A stretch of DNA of 40,578 nucleotides from contig JAJZXF010000014.1 of assembly GCA_021802485.1 (NCBI GenBank), positions 1-40,578 of the forward strand, given 5' to 3'. The DNA is from Actinomycetes bacterium (lineage in GTDB: Bacteria; Actinomycetota; Acidimicrobiia; Acidimicrobiales; JAJZXF01). The first letter of the stretch is position 1, and each line of letters begins with the position of its first letter. Position numbers and translations under genes: made by a program. Under the pieces are notes generated by a model. The model worked only from the letters and a program-made list of their open reading frames with translations. It was not told where the DNA came from and did no database searches. Positions 18,314 to 25,991 of the stretch are shown here, piece by piece.

Positions 18314-18796
18314 TCAACGGCGCTGGTGCCCGTCTCTTTGTTCCCGCTTCCACGCCCAGCACCTTCCGCTCCGGGCTCCGCACCGGCTAAAGCCGGCGCC
18401 AGGTTCGTACCCTTGTCGGCCTGTGAACCGAGTTCCAGCAGCGAAAGCAAGTTTGATCCCTCTCTTTAGGATCTCGTCTGTTGCGTTCTGGCCAGCGTGG
18501 GCCTCGTACCCGCAGTTGGTACATACAAACATCGACTCGCTCACACGGCTTTCCTTGTCGAGGTGAGCGCACTTGTGACAGGTGATAGACGTACTGAGAG
18601 CTGCTACGACCAAGTGCATGTGCCTGTAGCGGACTTGCTCCTCACCCGTGCGGTTCTCGATCTGGTACCAGCTCTTGTCCAAGATCGCCCGGTCAAGCCC
18701 AGCCTTCCGCCTGACGTTCTTTCCAGGGGCCTCTACGGTTCCCGTGGCTGGTGCTGTCATCGACTTGATGTGTGTGAGTTCCTCGAACACGCTCAA
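18314..18796 (-). pseudogene. TnpB (IS200/IS605 OrfB) C-terminal remnant
   Basis: It contains the RuvC-II glutamate motif SVFEELTHI, then TVEAPGKNVRRKAGLDRAIL, a zinc finger (ITCHKCAHLDKES ... FVCTNCGYEAHAG, C-x2-C twice) and the RuvC-III region AHAGQNATDEIL. An active TnpB has Asp where Gly stands in HAGQNA, so the third catalytic residue is lost. The N-terminal two-thirds (about 250 residues) are missing; the frame is closed by TAG just upstream. CCGGCTAAAGCCGG at 18383-18396, near the 3' end, resembles the right-end hairpin of IS605-type elements. TnpB is an RNA-guided nuclease ancestral to Cas12; this copy is dead. Confidence 0.75.
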
Positions 18797-18838
18797 GGTG
18801 ATGGTCCCTCGCTAGAGTCGCGCTGGCCTAGTCTGTGA

Positions 18839-19214
18839 AGTCCTTGCAATGACGTCTTGTGTGGGCATGAAGTGCCGGGAACTCCGTGCGGTAGTTCCGC
18901 ATGTGGGGATCTGTGTGGTTATGTGGCCGGCCGAAAGGCCGATCCCAACCGTGACCACGGGGACTGCGATCGTTGTGGAGAATGGAACCCTTCTAATCAG
19001 GGCGTCTGACGAGGAGCGCGTTCATTGTGTAGGCTTGATCTGGAAATCGAGATCCATGCGCGCGGGTGTTCGGTAAAGTGAGGAGCAACAACAGACAATG
19101 CCGTCTGGGCACTTGACATCCGCGCAGTAAAGATTACCCCGCGATTGGGCCCGTCAGGGTTGATCGCTACATGGGGTTTGGATCCAGACGAGGATACCAC
19201 TCAATAGGAGAAGG
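18839..19214. other. Spacer upstream of rpmH
   Basis: This stretch should contain the promoter of the rpmH operon, but no clear -35/-10 pair or perfect DnaA box stands out. No gene is recognised. AGGAG at 19207-19211 just upstream of rpmH is its ribosome-binding site. Confidence 0.45.
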
Positions 19215-19349
19215 ATGAAAAGGACATACCAGCCGAGCAAGCGAAGGAGATCGCGCAGGCATGGTTTTCGGCATCGCATGGCGACACGAGCGGGGCGCAT
19301 GCTCGTTTCAGCTCGCCGTCGCAAGGGACGCAAACGCTTGTCGGTGTGA
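19215..19349 (+). CDS. rpmH: 50S ribosomal protein L34
   Basis: A 44-residue, extremely basic protein [20 protein letters not shown] followed by [24 protein letters not shown], the universal L34 sequence. It was found by reading the sequence because it is short. AGGAG precedes the ATG by 3-4 nt. It overlaps rnpA by 4 nt (GTGA), the classical rpmH-rnpA pair next to the origin. L34 is a component of the large ribosomal subunit bound to domain III of 23S rRNA. Confidence 0.97.
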   Translation: MKRTYQPSKRRRSRRHGFRHRMATRAGRMLVSARRRKGRKRLSV

Positions 19350-19723
19350 TGGCGCCAGTTCGACGGCTGCGAGGCCACAAGGCATTTCATGAAATCAGGC
19401 AAAGCCGCAATCGCTTACGGCGGGGGCCACTAACGGTTCGCTTTCTAGTCGATGCAGTCGACGCCGGGGATGCGAAAGACGCACACCCCGCGCCGGCCCG
19501 CGTCGGATACGCAATTGGGAAGCACGTTGGTCCCGCGACTGTAAGAAATCATCTGCGTCGCCAGCTCAGGTCAGCAATGTCAGGGTTGGCCACACAACTT
19601 CCCAAGGGCGACTACCTCATTGGAGCTGGGCCAGCTGCAGCTGGCATGAAGTACAGCGAGTTGGAAAAGCTGTTGAGCAGTGTTGTCGGCGGTCTTAGCG
19701 GTCGCGATCGGCGTACCGGGTGA
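19346..19723 (+). CDS. rnpA: Ribonuclease P protein component
   Basis: A 125-residue basic protein starting with GTG in the rpmH stop codon (an ATG follows immediately as an alternative). The N-terminus [20 protein letters not shown] binds the pre-tRNA leader, and the signature [20 protein letters not shown] is the conserved RNR-type RNA-binding motif, here with NHLRRQLR in place of NRxKRxxR. With the M1-type RNA it removes 5' leaders from pre-tRNAs. An alanine- and aspartate-rich loop ([16 protein letters not shown]) is inserted before the central strand. It overlaps yidD by 4 nt. Confidence 0.95.
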   Translation: MMAPVRRLRGHKAFHEIRQSRNRLRRGPLTVRFLVDAVDAGDAKDAHPAPARVGYAIGKHVGPATVRNHLRRQLRSAMSGLATQLPKGDYLIGAGPAAAGMKYSELEKLLSSVVGGLSGRDRRTG

Positions 19724-19986
19724 AGGCAATTCGTGACGGCGCGCGATGGCTCGCTCTGAGCGCGATCCATCTCTACCAGGCTCTTCGCGTCGGTAGACCG
19801 TCGCCGTGCAGATACCAGCCAACCTGTTCTGCATACGCATACGAGGCGATCGTGTTGCATGGAGTGGGTCGTGGAACTGCGATGGCGTTTCGCAGGATTA
19901 TCCGCTGCCACCCATGGGGTGGAAGTGGATATGACCCCGTTCAGTCACGAGCGCAAGGGGGAATGATTCAGGACGGTCATCGTTGA
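19720..19986 (+). CDS. yidD: Membrane protein insertion efficiency factor YidD
   Basis: An 88-residue protein with the family signature: an amphipathic N-terminal helix ([15 protein letters not shown]), then [18 protein letters not shown] with its conserved cysteines, and [26 protein letters not shown] start inside the rnpA stop codon and TGA inside the yidC start: this is one tightly coupled operon. YidD is thought to sit at the inner face of the membrane and assist YidC/Sec insertion; its exact action is not settled. Confidence 0.96.
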   Translation: MKAIRDGARWLALSAIHLYQALRVGRPSPCRYQPTCSAYAYEAIVLHGVGRGTAMAFRRIIRCHPWGGSGYDPVQSRAQGGMIQDGHR

Positions 19987-21326
19987 GTACGATTGACAAG
20001 TTTCTAGGGCCAATCTTCCAGCTCTTGGGAGCAATGCTTGCATTCTTCTACGGGCTAGTGCCTAATTATGCAATTGCGATCGTTCTCCTGACTATTGCAG
20101 TCATGGCCGTGATGTCTCCACTGGTTGTCAAGAGCACACGATCGATGGTGCAGCTTCAGCGTCTGGCCCCTGAGCTCAAGAAGCTTCAGCAGAAGTACAA
20201 GGGTGACCGGCAGAGGTTGAGTGAAGAGATGATGGCCTTTTACAAGGAACATCACGTAAGCCCAACTGGCGGCTGTCTCCCAATGTTTCTCCAGTTGCCC
20301 GTGTTCTTCGTTCTGTATGGCGTCCTTGGTGGGATGGCACACACGACCGGTGGTAAGCACCCAAAGTTGGCTCCACTGTACATTCCGCATAAGAGCCTGC
20401 TGTACCACCATCTTCTCCAGGGGCATGGAAAACTAATCTCATTTGGAGTTGACTTTGGCAATAAAGCCCTAGGATCTCACTCCTCGGTTCTGGCTGCGAT
20501 CCCATTTTGGACCATCGTGGCCCTTGCTATCGGTCTACAGTATTTTCAGATGCGCCAGTTGAGTGGCCGTAATCCCCAGATGGCGGAGATGAATCCGCAG
20601 ATGCAGGCGATGCAAAAATACCTGCCGTTGGTTTTCGGTTTGATCTACCTCAATATAAGTGCTGGAGTAAACGTCTACTTTATTACCTCTAGCTTGTGGA
20701 GGATCGGTCTCCAGGGAGCATTGTTTCGATTCGACCCAGTGTTGCAAACCGAGGCGGCTGGGTCCGTGGTATCAGCGCAAGAGGGTGCTGCAGCAAAGAG
20801 TTGGAACGCGATCGAGAAGTTGCGCGCGCTCGGGTCTTCTGGAAGGCGGTTTCTTGATGCGCCCCCGGCGAACGCGGGGGATGCGCCAGCTGCCGGCTCA
20901 GCTGGAAAGGTTCCCGATGACAGCGGTAGCGATGCTATCTCCCCCTCCGATCCGCAAGGGGCCAAGAAATCCCAGGGGGCCAGGCAAGATGCCGCTCGTA
21001 GGCAGCGCACGGCTTCGGGGGCTCAGAACCGATCACCAAAGACAAACCCCAACTCTTCCCGGGTCTCTCGGGGCGCAACGGCCGGCAAGGCTGGGTCGGG
21101 GCGGCCTAGTGGTGCTGCGGGTGCTGGGGAGGGTAAGGAAGATAACAAGAGCGCTGCAGCGCGTGGCCGTTCTGGGGGTCAATCCCCGTCCACTAAGAGT
21201 CCCGGCGTTGGTTCTGCCAGGGATAAGGCGGTTTCGGAACCTCCGTCATCCGGGAATGGCGGGGCCGCCGGTCAAAAGGGTCGGCCCCAGCGGAAACCCG
21301 GAGGTGCAAAGGATGGCAAGGCTTGA
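19983..21326 (+). CDS. yidC: Membrane protein insertase YidC/Oxa1
   Basis: A 447-residue Gram-positive type YidC starting with TTG at 19983 in the yidD stop. Membrane spans: [20 protein letters not shown] region, the [20 protein letters not shown] cytoplasmic coiled hairpin after the first spans, [36 protein letters not shown], and the last span near [20 protein letters not shown]. From about residue 270 a 175-residue basic, disordered Ser/Gly/Ala/Lys/Arg tail follows ([15 protein letters not shown] at the end), longer than usual and a likely ribosome contact. It inserts membrane proteins alone or with SecYEG. No periplasmic beta-domain, as expected. Confidence 0.96.
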   Translation: MSTIDKFLGPIFQLLGAMLAFFYGLVPNYAIAIVLLTIAVMAVMSPLVVKSTRSMVQLQRLAPELKKLQQKYKGDRQRLSEEMMAFYKEHHVSPTGGCLPMFLQLPVFFVLYGVLGGMAHTTGGKHPKLAPLYIPHKSLLYHHLLQGHGKLISFGVDFGNKALGSHSSVLAAIPFWTIVALAIGLQYFQMRQLSGRNPQMAEMNPQMQAMQKYLPLVFGLIYLNISAGVNVYFITSSLWRIGLQGALFRFDPVLQTEAAGSVVSAQEGAAAKSWNAIEKLRALGSSGRRFLDAPPANAGDAPAAGSAGKVPDDSGSDAISPSDPQGAKKSQGARQDAARRQRTASGAQNRSPKTNPNSSRVSRGATAGKAGSGRPSGAAGAGEGKEDNKSAAARGRSGGQSPSTKSPGVGSARDKAVSEPPSSGNGGAAGQKGRPQRKPGGAKDGKA

Positions 21327-21809
21327 TCCGGCTATTTTGGGCGCAAACTCGGCCCTTCAGGGCCGGGAAAGCCCGTCGTAACGTTCACATCTTGTAGACT
21401 CACGCGCCCGAATAGTGTGGATGTGCTAGGATTATGCGCATGCTCGACTTAGAGGGAGCCGCAGCCCACTTCTTCGCGGCGTTCGCACCTCACCTCCAAG
21501 AAGCCGGAGGGATGGCGAGGTCGAGTAGTACCAAGCACCGAGGCCGGGGTCGCTGCTCGCAGCGATCAGCGGCGCGCATCACGGCCCGCCAAAAACGGCG
21601 CAGTCGTGGTGCGACAGAGGTGTTCGGCGGCATTCCGGTACCGGACCAGGCCATCACAGCTACATCGGTGGCGGCGTGAACAACATGCCCCGGGAACCAG
21701 GCGCTCCCTACGGGCTACCAGCAGTATCGGCAGGAGACAGGGCGTCGACACGGAAGCCTGGCCCCTTGGGGCCGGGAGGCTTCAAAGTAAGAACTGACTG
21801 GATAGTACT
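21327..21809. other. yidC-jag spacer with two related hairpins and a small ORF
   Basis: Two similar palindromes, GGCCCTTCAGGGCCGGGA (21351-21368) and GGCCCCTTGGGGCCGGGA (21760-21777), lie near the two ends of this spacer. The second sits in a longer stem, GAAGCCT pairing with AGGCTTC (21753-21783). Neither has a following T-run. Between them a frame at 21440-21679 (79 codons, basic, no known motif) has a TAGGAT box 7 nt before its ATG. The paired hairpins resemble ends of IS605-type or REP-like elements; the small ORF is unassigned and may not be real. Confidence 0.4.
21440..21679 (+). CDS. Hypothetical small basic protein
   Basis: Seventy-nine codons: MLDLEGAAAHFFAAFAPHLQ followed by a strongly basic part (KHRGRGRCSQRSAARITARQ KRRSRG, given here in two pieces) and a neutral tail. 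The only support is the TAGGAT-N7-ATG spacing, shared with several other genes in this window, and its place between two related hairpins. I recognise no family. It could equally be a chance frame within a decayed mobile element. Confidence 0.2.
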   Translation: MLDLEGAAAHFFAAFAPHLQEAGGMARSSSTKHRGRGRCSQRSAARITARQKRRSRGATEVFGGIPVPDQAITATSVAA

Positions 21810-22742
21810 GTGGAGTGGGTAGAGGTAACGGCGCCAACTTCATTGGAGGCGCGTAGGATTGCTTGCGAGAAGCTGGGCGTAGCAGAAGACGACGTGGAAT
21901 TTGTTGTCTTAAGCGAACCGCGGAATGGGCTCTTTGGTAGGGTTCGCGGTGAGGCTCGGATACGTGCTCGCGTCAAGCCGCTAGAGCCCAAACCGCGGCA
22001 GTCATTCGCGAGGGGTGGTTCACGTAGACGTAATGATAAGGCTCGCAGGTCGTCGGGACCGGTGCCGACGCCATCAGCTGGCAAGGCCGCTGTGCCTAGT
22101 GCGGATGAGGGCCCGAACCACGCAGAGTCGGGCATGCTCGCCGGCGTTCCAGATGGCAAAGACCATGAAACACCACTGGGTCGGGGACGAGCCAGAAGAC
22201 CCAGAAGCGACGTCGAAGCCGCTCAGGGAAGAACAAGTAAACAGAAGGGAGCGAGTGTGGTTAACGGTGAGATCGTAGAGTCGGAGATCGTCGCAATTGC
22301 TGAGGAGTTCTTGTTGGGTGTCGCAGAGCGGTTTGGACTACAGGCAACGCTCGCAGCTGAGAGGAAGGACTCAGAGACGATCTCTGTCTCTCTTCTTGGA
22401 GATGGTCTTGGCCTGCTTATTGGCGCCCGCGGAGCAACACTCGCGGCACTCCAGGACCTCCTGCGTCTCGCGATCATCCAGAGAACTGGTCATGTGCCTA
22501 ACGAAAGAGTCATTGTCGATGTGGCTGGGTACAGGGCAAGGCGTGCGGAAGCACTGGCAAAGTTTGCTCGGGACGTGGGCAAGGCAGCCCTTGAGCAGCA
22601 GTGTGAACAGGTACTCGAGCCAATGTCACCTGCTGACCGGAAGGTTGTGCATGACGCCATCACCTCGATGCCTGGTCTCAGTACGCGTTCTGACGGGTTG
22701 GATCCCTCGAGGTGGGTGGTGGTTTTTCCATCAGAGGGGTGA
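21810..22742 (+). CDS. jag: Jag/KhpB-like RNA-binding protein (Jag_N, KH, R3H)
   Basis: A 310-residue protein. The N-terminal Jag_N domain (1-55; VTAPTSLEARRIACEKLGVA, then EPRNGLFGRVRGEARI) is followed by a linker of about 100 residues, disordered and basic, then a KH domain with GLGLLIGARGATLAALQDLL (the GxxG loop is IGARG) and a C-terminal R3H domain (YRARRAEALAKFARDVGKAA, MSPADRKVVHDAITSM, TRSDGLDPSRWVVVFP). Start GTG 21810. It is the usual neighbour of yidC. KhpB/Jag proteins bind RNA and influence cell elongation and division in Gram-positives; partner KhpA is not in this window. Confidence 0.93.
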   Translation: MEWVEVTAPTSLEARRIACEKLGVAEDDVEFVVLSEPRNGLFGRVRGEARIRARVKPLEPKPRQSFARGGSRRRNDKARRSSGPVPTPSAGKAAVPSADEGPNHAESGMLAGVPDGKDHETPLGRGRARRPRSDVEAAQGRTSKQKGASVVNGEIVESEIVAIAEEFLLGVAERFGLQATLAAERKDSETISVSLLGDGLGLLIGARGATLAALQDLLRLAIIQRTGHVPNERVIVDVAGYRARRAEALAKFARDVGKAALEQQCEQVLEPMSPADRKVVHDAITSMPGLSTRSDGLDPSRWVVVFPSEG

Positions 22743-22763
22743 TCTCCATGACAAGGAGAGGCC

Positions 22764-22983
22764 GATGTGGGTTAGCCGCGGCCAGCTACGGCGTGGTGCC
22801 GTCCGTTCAGTGCGCATGCTTCAGAGTGATCAAGGAACCAAGGGAAGGCTTCTATTCGGGTCTGGAAGAGCCGCTCACCAGCTCTCGGCATGGGATAGCT
22901 CACTCATTGCCAAGATTGCAGCAGGGTGCGCTACGAAGCGTGTGACAAGCCATCGTGTTCGACCTACGACAAGAACTCTTTGA
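22764..22983 (+). CDS. Possible small basic ORF between jag and rsmG
   Basis: A frame of about 72 codons starting MWVSRGQLRRGAVRSVRMLQ with a good Shine-Dalgarno (AAGGAG, 7 nt upstream of the ATG) and overlapping the rsmG start by about 28 nt in another frame. It is basic and shows no recognisable family. The ribosome-binding site is the only real support; a second frame at 22748-22945 competes for the same DNA. Confidence 0.22.
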
Positions 22984-23611
22984 TGTGCTCTCAAGAGCGC
23001 AGGAGTTTGGGTTCTTAGGCCCAGCACCTGTTGAAGGGCACATTGAGCACTCGCTCGAGTTCGTTCGGGCCTGTGAGGCGAATGGGCGACGCGACTGTGT
23101 GATGGATTTGGGAAGTGGGGGGGGCGTACCAGGCTTGGTGCTTGGAGTGGCTTGGCAGGAGTCCACGATCGTACTCTTAGAGGCCAATGCCAGAAGGGCA
23201 GCCTTTCTGAGAAGATCCGTGGACATCCTCAAGCTGACTGAACGCGTAGCTGTGCTTGCTGAGCGGGCCGAGACGGCGGCCCGAGATGTGAGGCATCGCG
23301 GACAGTATGACTTGCTTGTCGCACGGGGCTTTGGAGGACCGGCTGTAGTCGCGGAGTGTGGGGCACCTTTCTTGCGTACTGGGGGAACACTTATCGTCTC
23401 CGAGCCCCCCCCGACATCTCGGGCGGGCGAGATTGGCGGGCGTGGTGAACAGGGCTCCAGATGGCCGGTTGATGGGCTTTCGGTTCTTGGGCTCACACCT
23501 GCTCGTGCTCACTCCGGGAGGTTTGGGTTCCAGCTGCTTGAAATGGTTTCGCAGTGTCCTGATCGCTATCCGCGGAGGGTGGGTGTGCCAGCGAAGCGGC
23601 CGTTGTTCTAA
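22955..23611 (+). CDS. rsmG: 16S rRNA (guanine-N7) methyltransferase RsmG
   Basis: A 218-residue class I methyltransferase. The SAM-binding motif I is CVMDLGSGGGVPGLVLGV (residues about 48-65), motif II IVLLEANARRAAFLRRSV, and YDLLVARGFGGPAVV corresponds to the conserved DxVxSRA region. The start GTG 22955 is forced by an in-frame TGA 12 nt upstream; no clear ribosome-binding site is seen. The N-terminal segment before the SAM fold is short compared with the enterobacterial enzyme. RsmG methylates G527 of 16S rRNA, and its loss gives low-level streptomycin resistance. It lies beside parAB as in most bacteria, but decayed mobile DNA now separates them. Confidence 0.88.
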   Translation: MFDLRQELFDVLSRAQEFGFLGPAPVEGHIEHSLEFVRACEANGRRDCVMDLGSGGGVPGLVLGVAWQESTIVLLEANARRAAFLRRSVDILKLTERVAVLAERAETAARDVRHRGQYDLLVARGFGGPAVVAECGAPFLRTGGTLIVSEPPPTSRAGEIGGRGEQGSRWPVDGLSVLGLTPARAHSGRFGFQLLEMVSQCPDRYPRRVGVPAKRPLF

Positions 23612-23624
23612 TTGTACGTGTCGT

Positions 23625-24344
23625 AGCGTCGCGAGACCAACTGGGTCTCAAACCTCATGGTCGCGTGCATGCCTTGCAACAAGGCCAAAGACAGCCAGTC
23701 TGCCGGGGTCTTTCTCGCTAGACCGAAGTTCCCCCCGGCCTCACCAAGAGCGGTTCATCTGCCCAGGTCACGGAGGCTCAGTGGCCGGAATTACATGTCT
23801 ACGCGTAGTCATGTGAGATACGCGTTTCCCCACGTAGACGTGTTGCGGGCGTATCACTGGGGGGAACTTCGGGCTAGAGATCCGAAGCAGCTGGCGAAGA
23901 TACTCGCACAGGCGAAGGCCCCGCTCAAGAACGCTGCTGCTGTGAACGCGACTCGCTGGGCACTATCGCGTGCCTGAAGAACACAGGTGTGGCGGTCTCT
24001 AGTGGATCGGGCGGGTGCACCAAGCGGAATCGCAGCCGATTCGCTGTGTCTAAGCCCCACGCACTCGACGCACTGTGTATTGGCAGCACCAGCAGTGTTG
24101 CTTAGTGCCCGAGGGAGCGTTTGCAGCGAAGGCCGTGGAACGAGGTTCCTACGCTCGTACGAGACCAGATGCCTACGGATTCCCGCGCCTCTACCTACCA
24201 CTCACAAAGGTCCATCATGGCTTTGCTACTGGAGACCTTGTGCCAGAAGTCGTACCTGTTGGCAACCTGGCATTGGCCTACGTCGGACGGGTAGCGGTGT
24301 GCTCGAGTGGGAGTTTCAACATCAAGTCCGACACCCATTGCTGA
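23625..24344 (+). pseudogene. IscB-type RuvC-HNH nuclease, decayed C-terminal part
   Basis: Three frames in succession match the C-terminal half of IscB. First, ETNWVSNLMVACMPCNKAKD (second half of the HNH domain) leading to VFLARDPKQLAKILAQAKAP and LKNAAAVNATRWALSRA, interrupted by a MITE; second, from about 24003, SSGSGGCTKRNRSRFAVSKP and HALDALCIG (the RuvC-III His/Asp motif); third, ERGSYARTRPDAYGFPRLYL, then TGDLVPEVVP and VGRVAVCSSGSFNIK. The PLMP domain, RuvC-I, bridge helix and first half of HNH are missing. IscB is the RNA-guided ancestor of Cas9 (OMEGA system). This copy cannot be functional; no trace of an omega RNA is identifiable. Confidence 0.8.
23717..23878. mobile_element. 150-bp MITE with 14-bp perfect inverted repeats
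   Basis: GCTAGA occurs at 23717-23722 and 23873-23878. Between them lie 150 bp (23723-23872) beginning CCGAAGTTCCCCCC and ending GGGGGGAACTTCGG, perfect 14-bp terminal inverted repeats. Deleting the insert and one GCTAGA joins VFLA-R-DPKQLAKIL in frame, exactly as expected for an IscB protein. Internal GTCTACG and CGTAGAC form a further inverted repeat. It has no coding capacity. It is a nonautonomous element that landed in iscB; the IS whose transposase mobilised it is not in this window. Confidence 0.88.
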
Positions 24345-24815
24345 TGATGCTCGGCAGCCAAGGGTTGGTTTGTTCGAGTGGGCAACAGAAACCCATCGAC
24401 TGGCTCTTGTTTGGCCCGGGGTCTCAGCGCTTGTAGTTCTAGCGATGACCACATGGTCGGGCTGGTGCTCTGCGCGACGGGACCTGCTGCACCTCGGAGC
24501 TTTGTTCAGGAACGAGTCGGATGGCCTTGATCCCTTCAAGAAGTCCGTGACGCTTTGCATCATCAAGGGATGGAGCAGACAAGCCTAAGTTGTTGCTGCA
24601 CGAGTGTTGTTGCTGATCGGGCATTTCCGCGGTTGCCTTTTAGGGCGGTCCGTTGTCTTCAACTGGCCCTGGAATCCGAAGTCATCGCTCGACCCGGCGG
24701 GTGTGTCGCGAGACCAATTCGACCTTCTAACACGGGAGACCCTGAACGGTTGGACTATCGAAAGGGAAATCGCGGAGTTGGGTCTTGTAGTACGCGGGAG
24801 GGGAGATGGGTGTAA
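24345..24815. other. Spacer between the iscB relic and parS
   Basis: No gene is recognised. Frames crossing this stretch are short or run through parS. The left part may still be degenerate IscB-element DNA; the right part presumably carries the parAB promoter, for which no clear hexamers are seen. Confidence 0.45.
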
Positions 24816-24830
24816 TGTTTCACGTGAAAC
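24816..24830 (+). promoter_or_regulatory. parS: parS centromere site
   Basis: TGTTTCACGTGAAAC followed by C matches the bacterial parS consensus at 15 of 16 positions and contains the complete 14-bp palindrome GTTTCACGTGAAAC. It lies 160 bp upstream of the likely parA start, as in many bacteria. ParB loads here as a CTP-dependent sliding clamp. No second copy was noticed in the window. Confidence 0.93.
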
Positions 24831-24989
24831 CTCTCGGAAACCCTTGACTTGGGTCCTAGCGGTGTTGGAGTATGGGACGAGCCTAGGAGGTGCCATGCAT
24901 TACTTAACCCTGGAGTCAAGAGGTCGAGGTCCAACCATTGGCAGAAGAGCGCCCCGCTCGTTTTCAAGCTCGTGGGTTGGGAAGCTCGT

Positions 24990-25991
24990 ATGACAAACGT
25001 AGATGGAACTGCGCCCTGGATAGATGTCGCCATGATGCAGACGGGCGAGCTGCCGACGATTGGCGAATCCTCCGAGCCAGAGCCGGTCCAGGGAAAAGCT
25101 CCGACACCACGGGGTTCAAGGCGAGGGTTGGCGGCTTCTTTGCCGGGCACTGAGGTGGCTGATCCCCCGGCGCAGACCAGAAGTGGAAGTGCCAGTGACA
25201 ACAGACAGACGGCTCGACCGAAGGGAAAAGCCCGGGTGATGGCAGTGGCCAACCAAAAGGGGGGTGTTGGCAAGACAACTACGGCTATCAACCTTGGGGC
25301 TTGCCTGGCCGACGAAGGTCACAGGGTGTTGATCGTGGATATGGATCCGCAGGGTAATGCGACGACTGGTCTTGGTCTCAACGTGCGGAATTTGGATGTG
25401 TCCGTTTATGACGTCATCATGCGCGATCTTCCAATGGACGATTGTTACGAGCCCACGCGCTTTCGCAACTTATTCGTGGCGCCAGCAGCTATTAGCCTTG
25501 CAGGAGCAGAGGTTGAACTTGTGCCTCTCATGAGCAGGGAGTTCCGCTTGCGCCGGGCTCTTGAACCCATCACTGACGAGTTTGACTTCATACTGATTGA
25601 TTGTCCTCCATCGTTGGGGCTCCTTACGGTGAATGCGCTTGCGGCGGCCGATGAGGTCTTGCTTCCGGTCCAGTGTGAGTACTACGCGTTGGAGGGGGTG
25701 GGTCAGCTCTTGCGAAATGTGGACCTGGTGGCGAATAGCCTCAACCCTACCCTTGGTGTTTCGACTGTAATCCTGACGATGTACGATGCTCGAACGAACC
25801 TTGCAGAGCAGGTTGCGCAGGAGGTAAGGGCCTACTTCAAGGGCAGGGTTTGCCGCTCGGTGGTACCTAGGACCGTGCGGCTCTCGGAGGCGCCGTCTCA
25901 CGGAGAACCAATTATCAGCTATGACCCGCTTTCGCGCGGGGCAATCGCCTACAGGGAACTGGCAGAGGAGGTAAGTCATGGCTCGGCGTAG
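24990..25991 (+). CDS. parA: Chromosome-partitioning ATPase ParA
   Basis: 333 residues from ATG 24990. An 80-residue low-complexity N-terminal tail (MTNVDGTAPW onward, rich in Pro, Ser, Thr) precedes the ParA/MinD ATPase: deviant Walker A KGGVGKTTT at about 90-98, switch I DMDPQGNATTGLG, Walker B FILIDCPPSLGLLTVNAL and the late EAPSHGEPI motif typical of ParA/Soj. It binds nonspecific DNA as an ATP dimer and pulls ParB-parS complexes. An in-frame ATG at 24849 upstream would pass beyond parS-proximal sequence and looks non-coding; an ATG at 25239 would give the bare ATPase. parB overlaps its end by 14 nt. Confidence 0.94.
   Translation: MTNVDGTAPWIDVAMMQTGELPTIGESSEPEPVQGKAPTPRGSRRGLAASLPGTEVADPPAQTRSGSASDNRQTARPKGKARVMAVANQKGGVGKTTTAINLGACLADEGHRVLIVDMDPQGNATTGLGLNVRNLDVSVYDVIMRDLPMDDCYEPTRFRNLFVAPAAISLAGAEVELVPLMSREFRLRRALEPITDEFDFILIDCPPSLGLLTVNALAAADEVLLPVQCEYYALEGVGQLLRNVDLVANSLNPTLGVSTVILTMYDARTNLAEQVAQEVRAYFKGRVCRSVVPRTVRLSEAPSHGEPIISYDPLSRGAIAYRELAEEVSHGSA

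Noticed and set aside
24811-24850. Short peptide MFHVKPLGNP or CNVSRETS across parS
   Set aside because: It is only the translation of the parS palindrome.
24604-24993. 129-codon plus-strand frame across parS as an extra gene before parA
   Set aside because: It runs through parS and into the parA start in another frame, and has no recognisable motif or ribosome-binding site.
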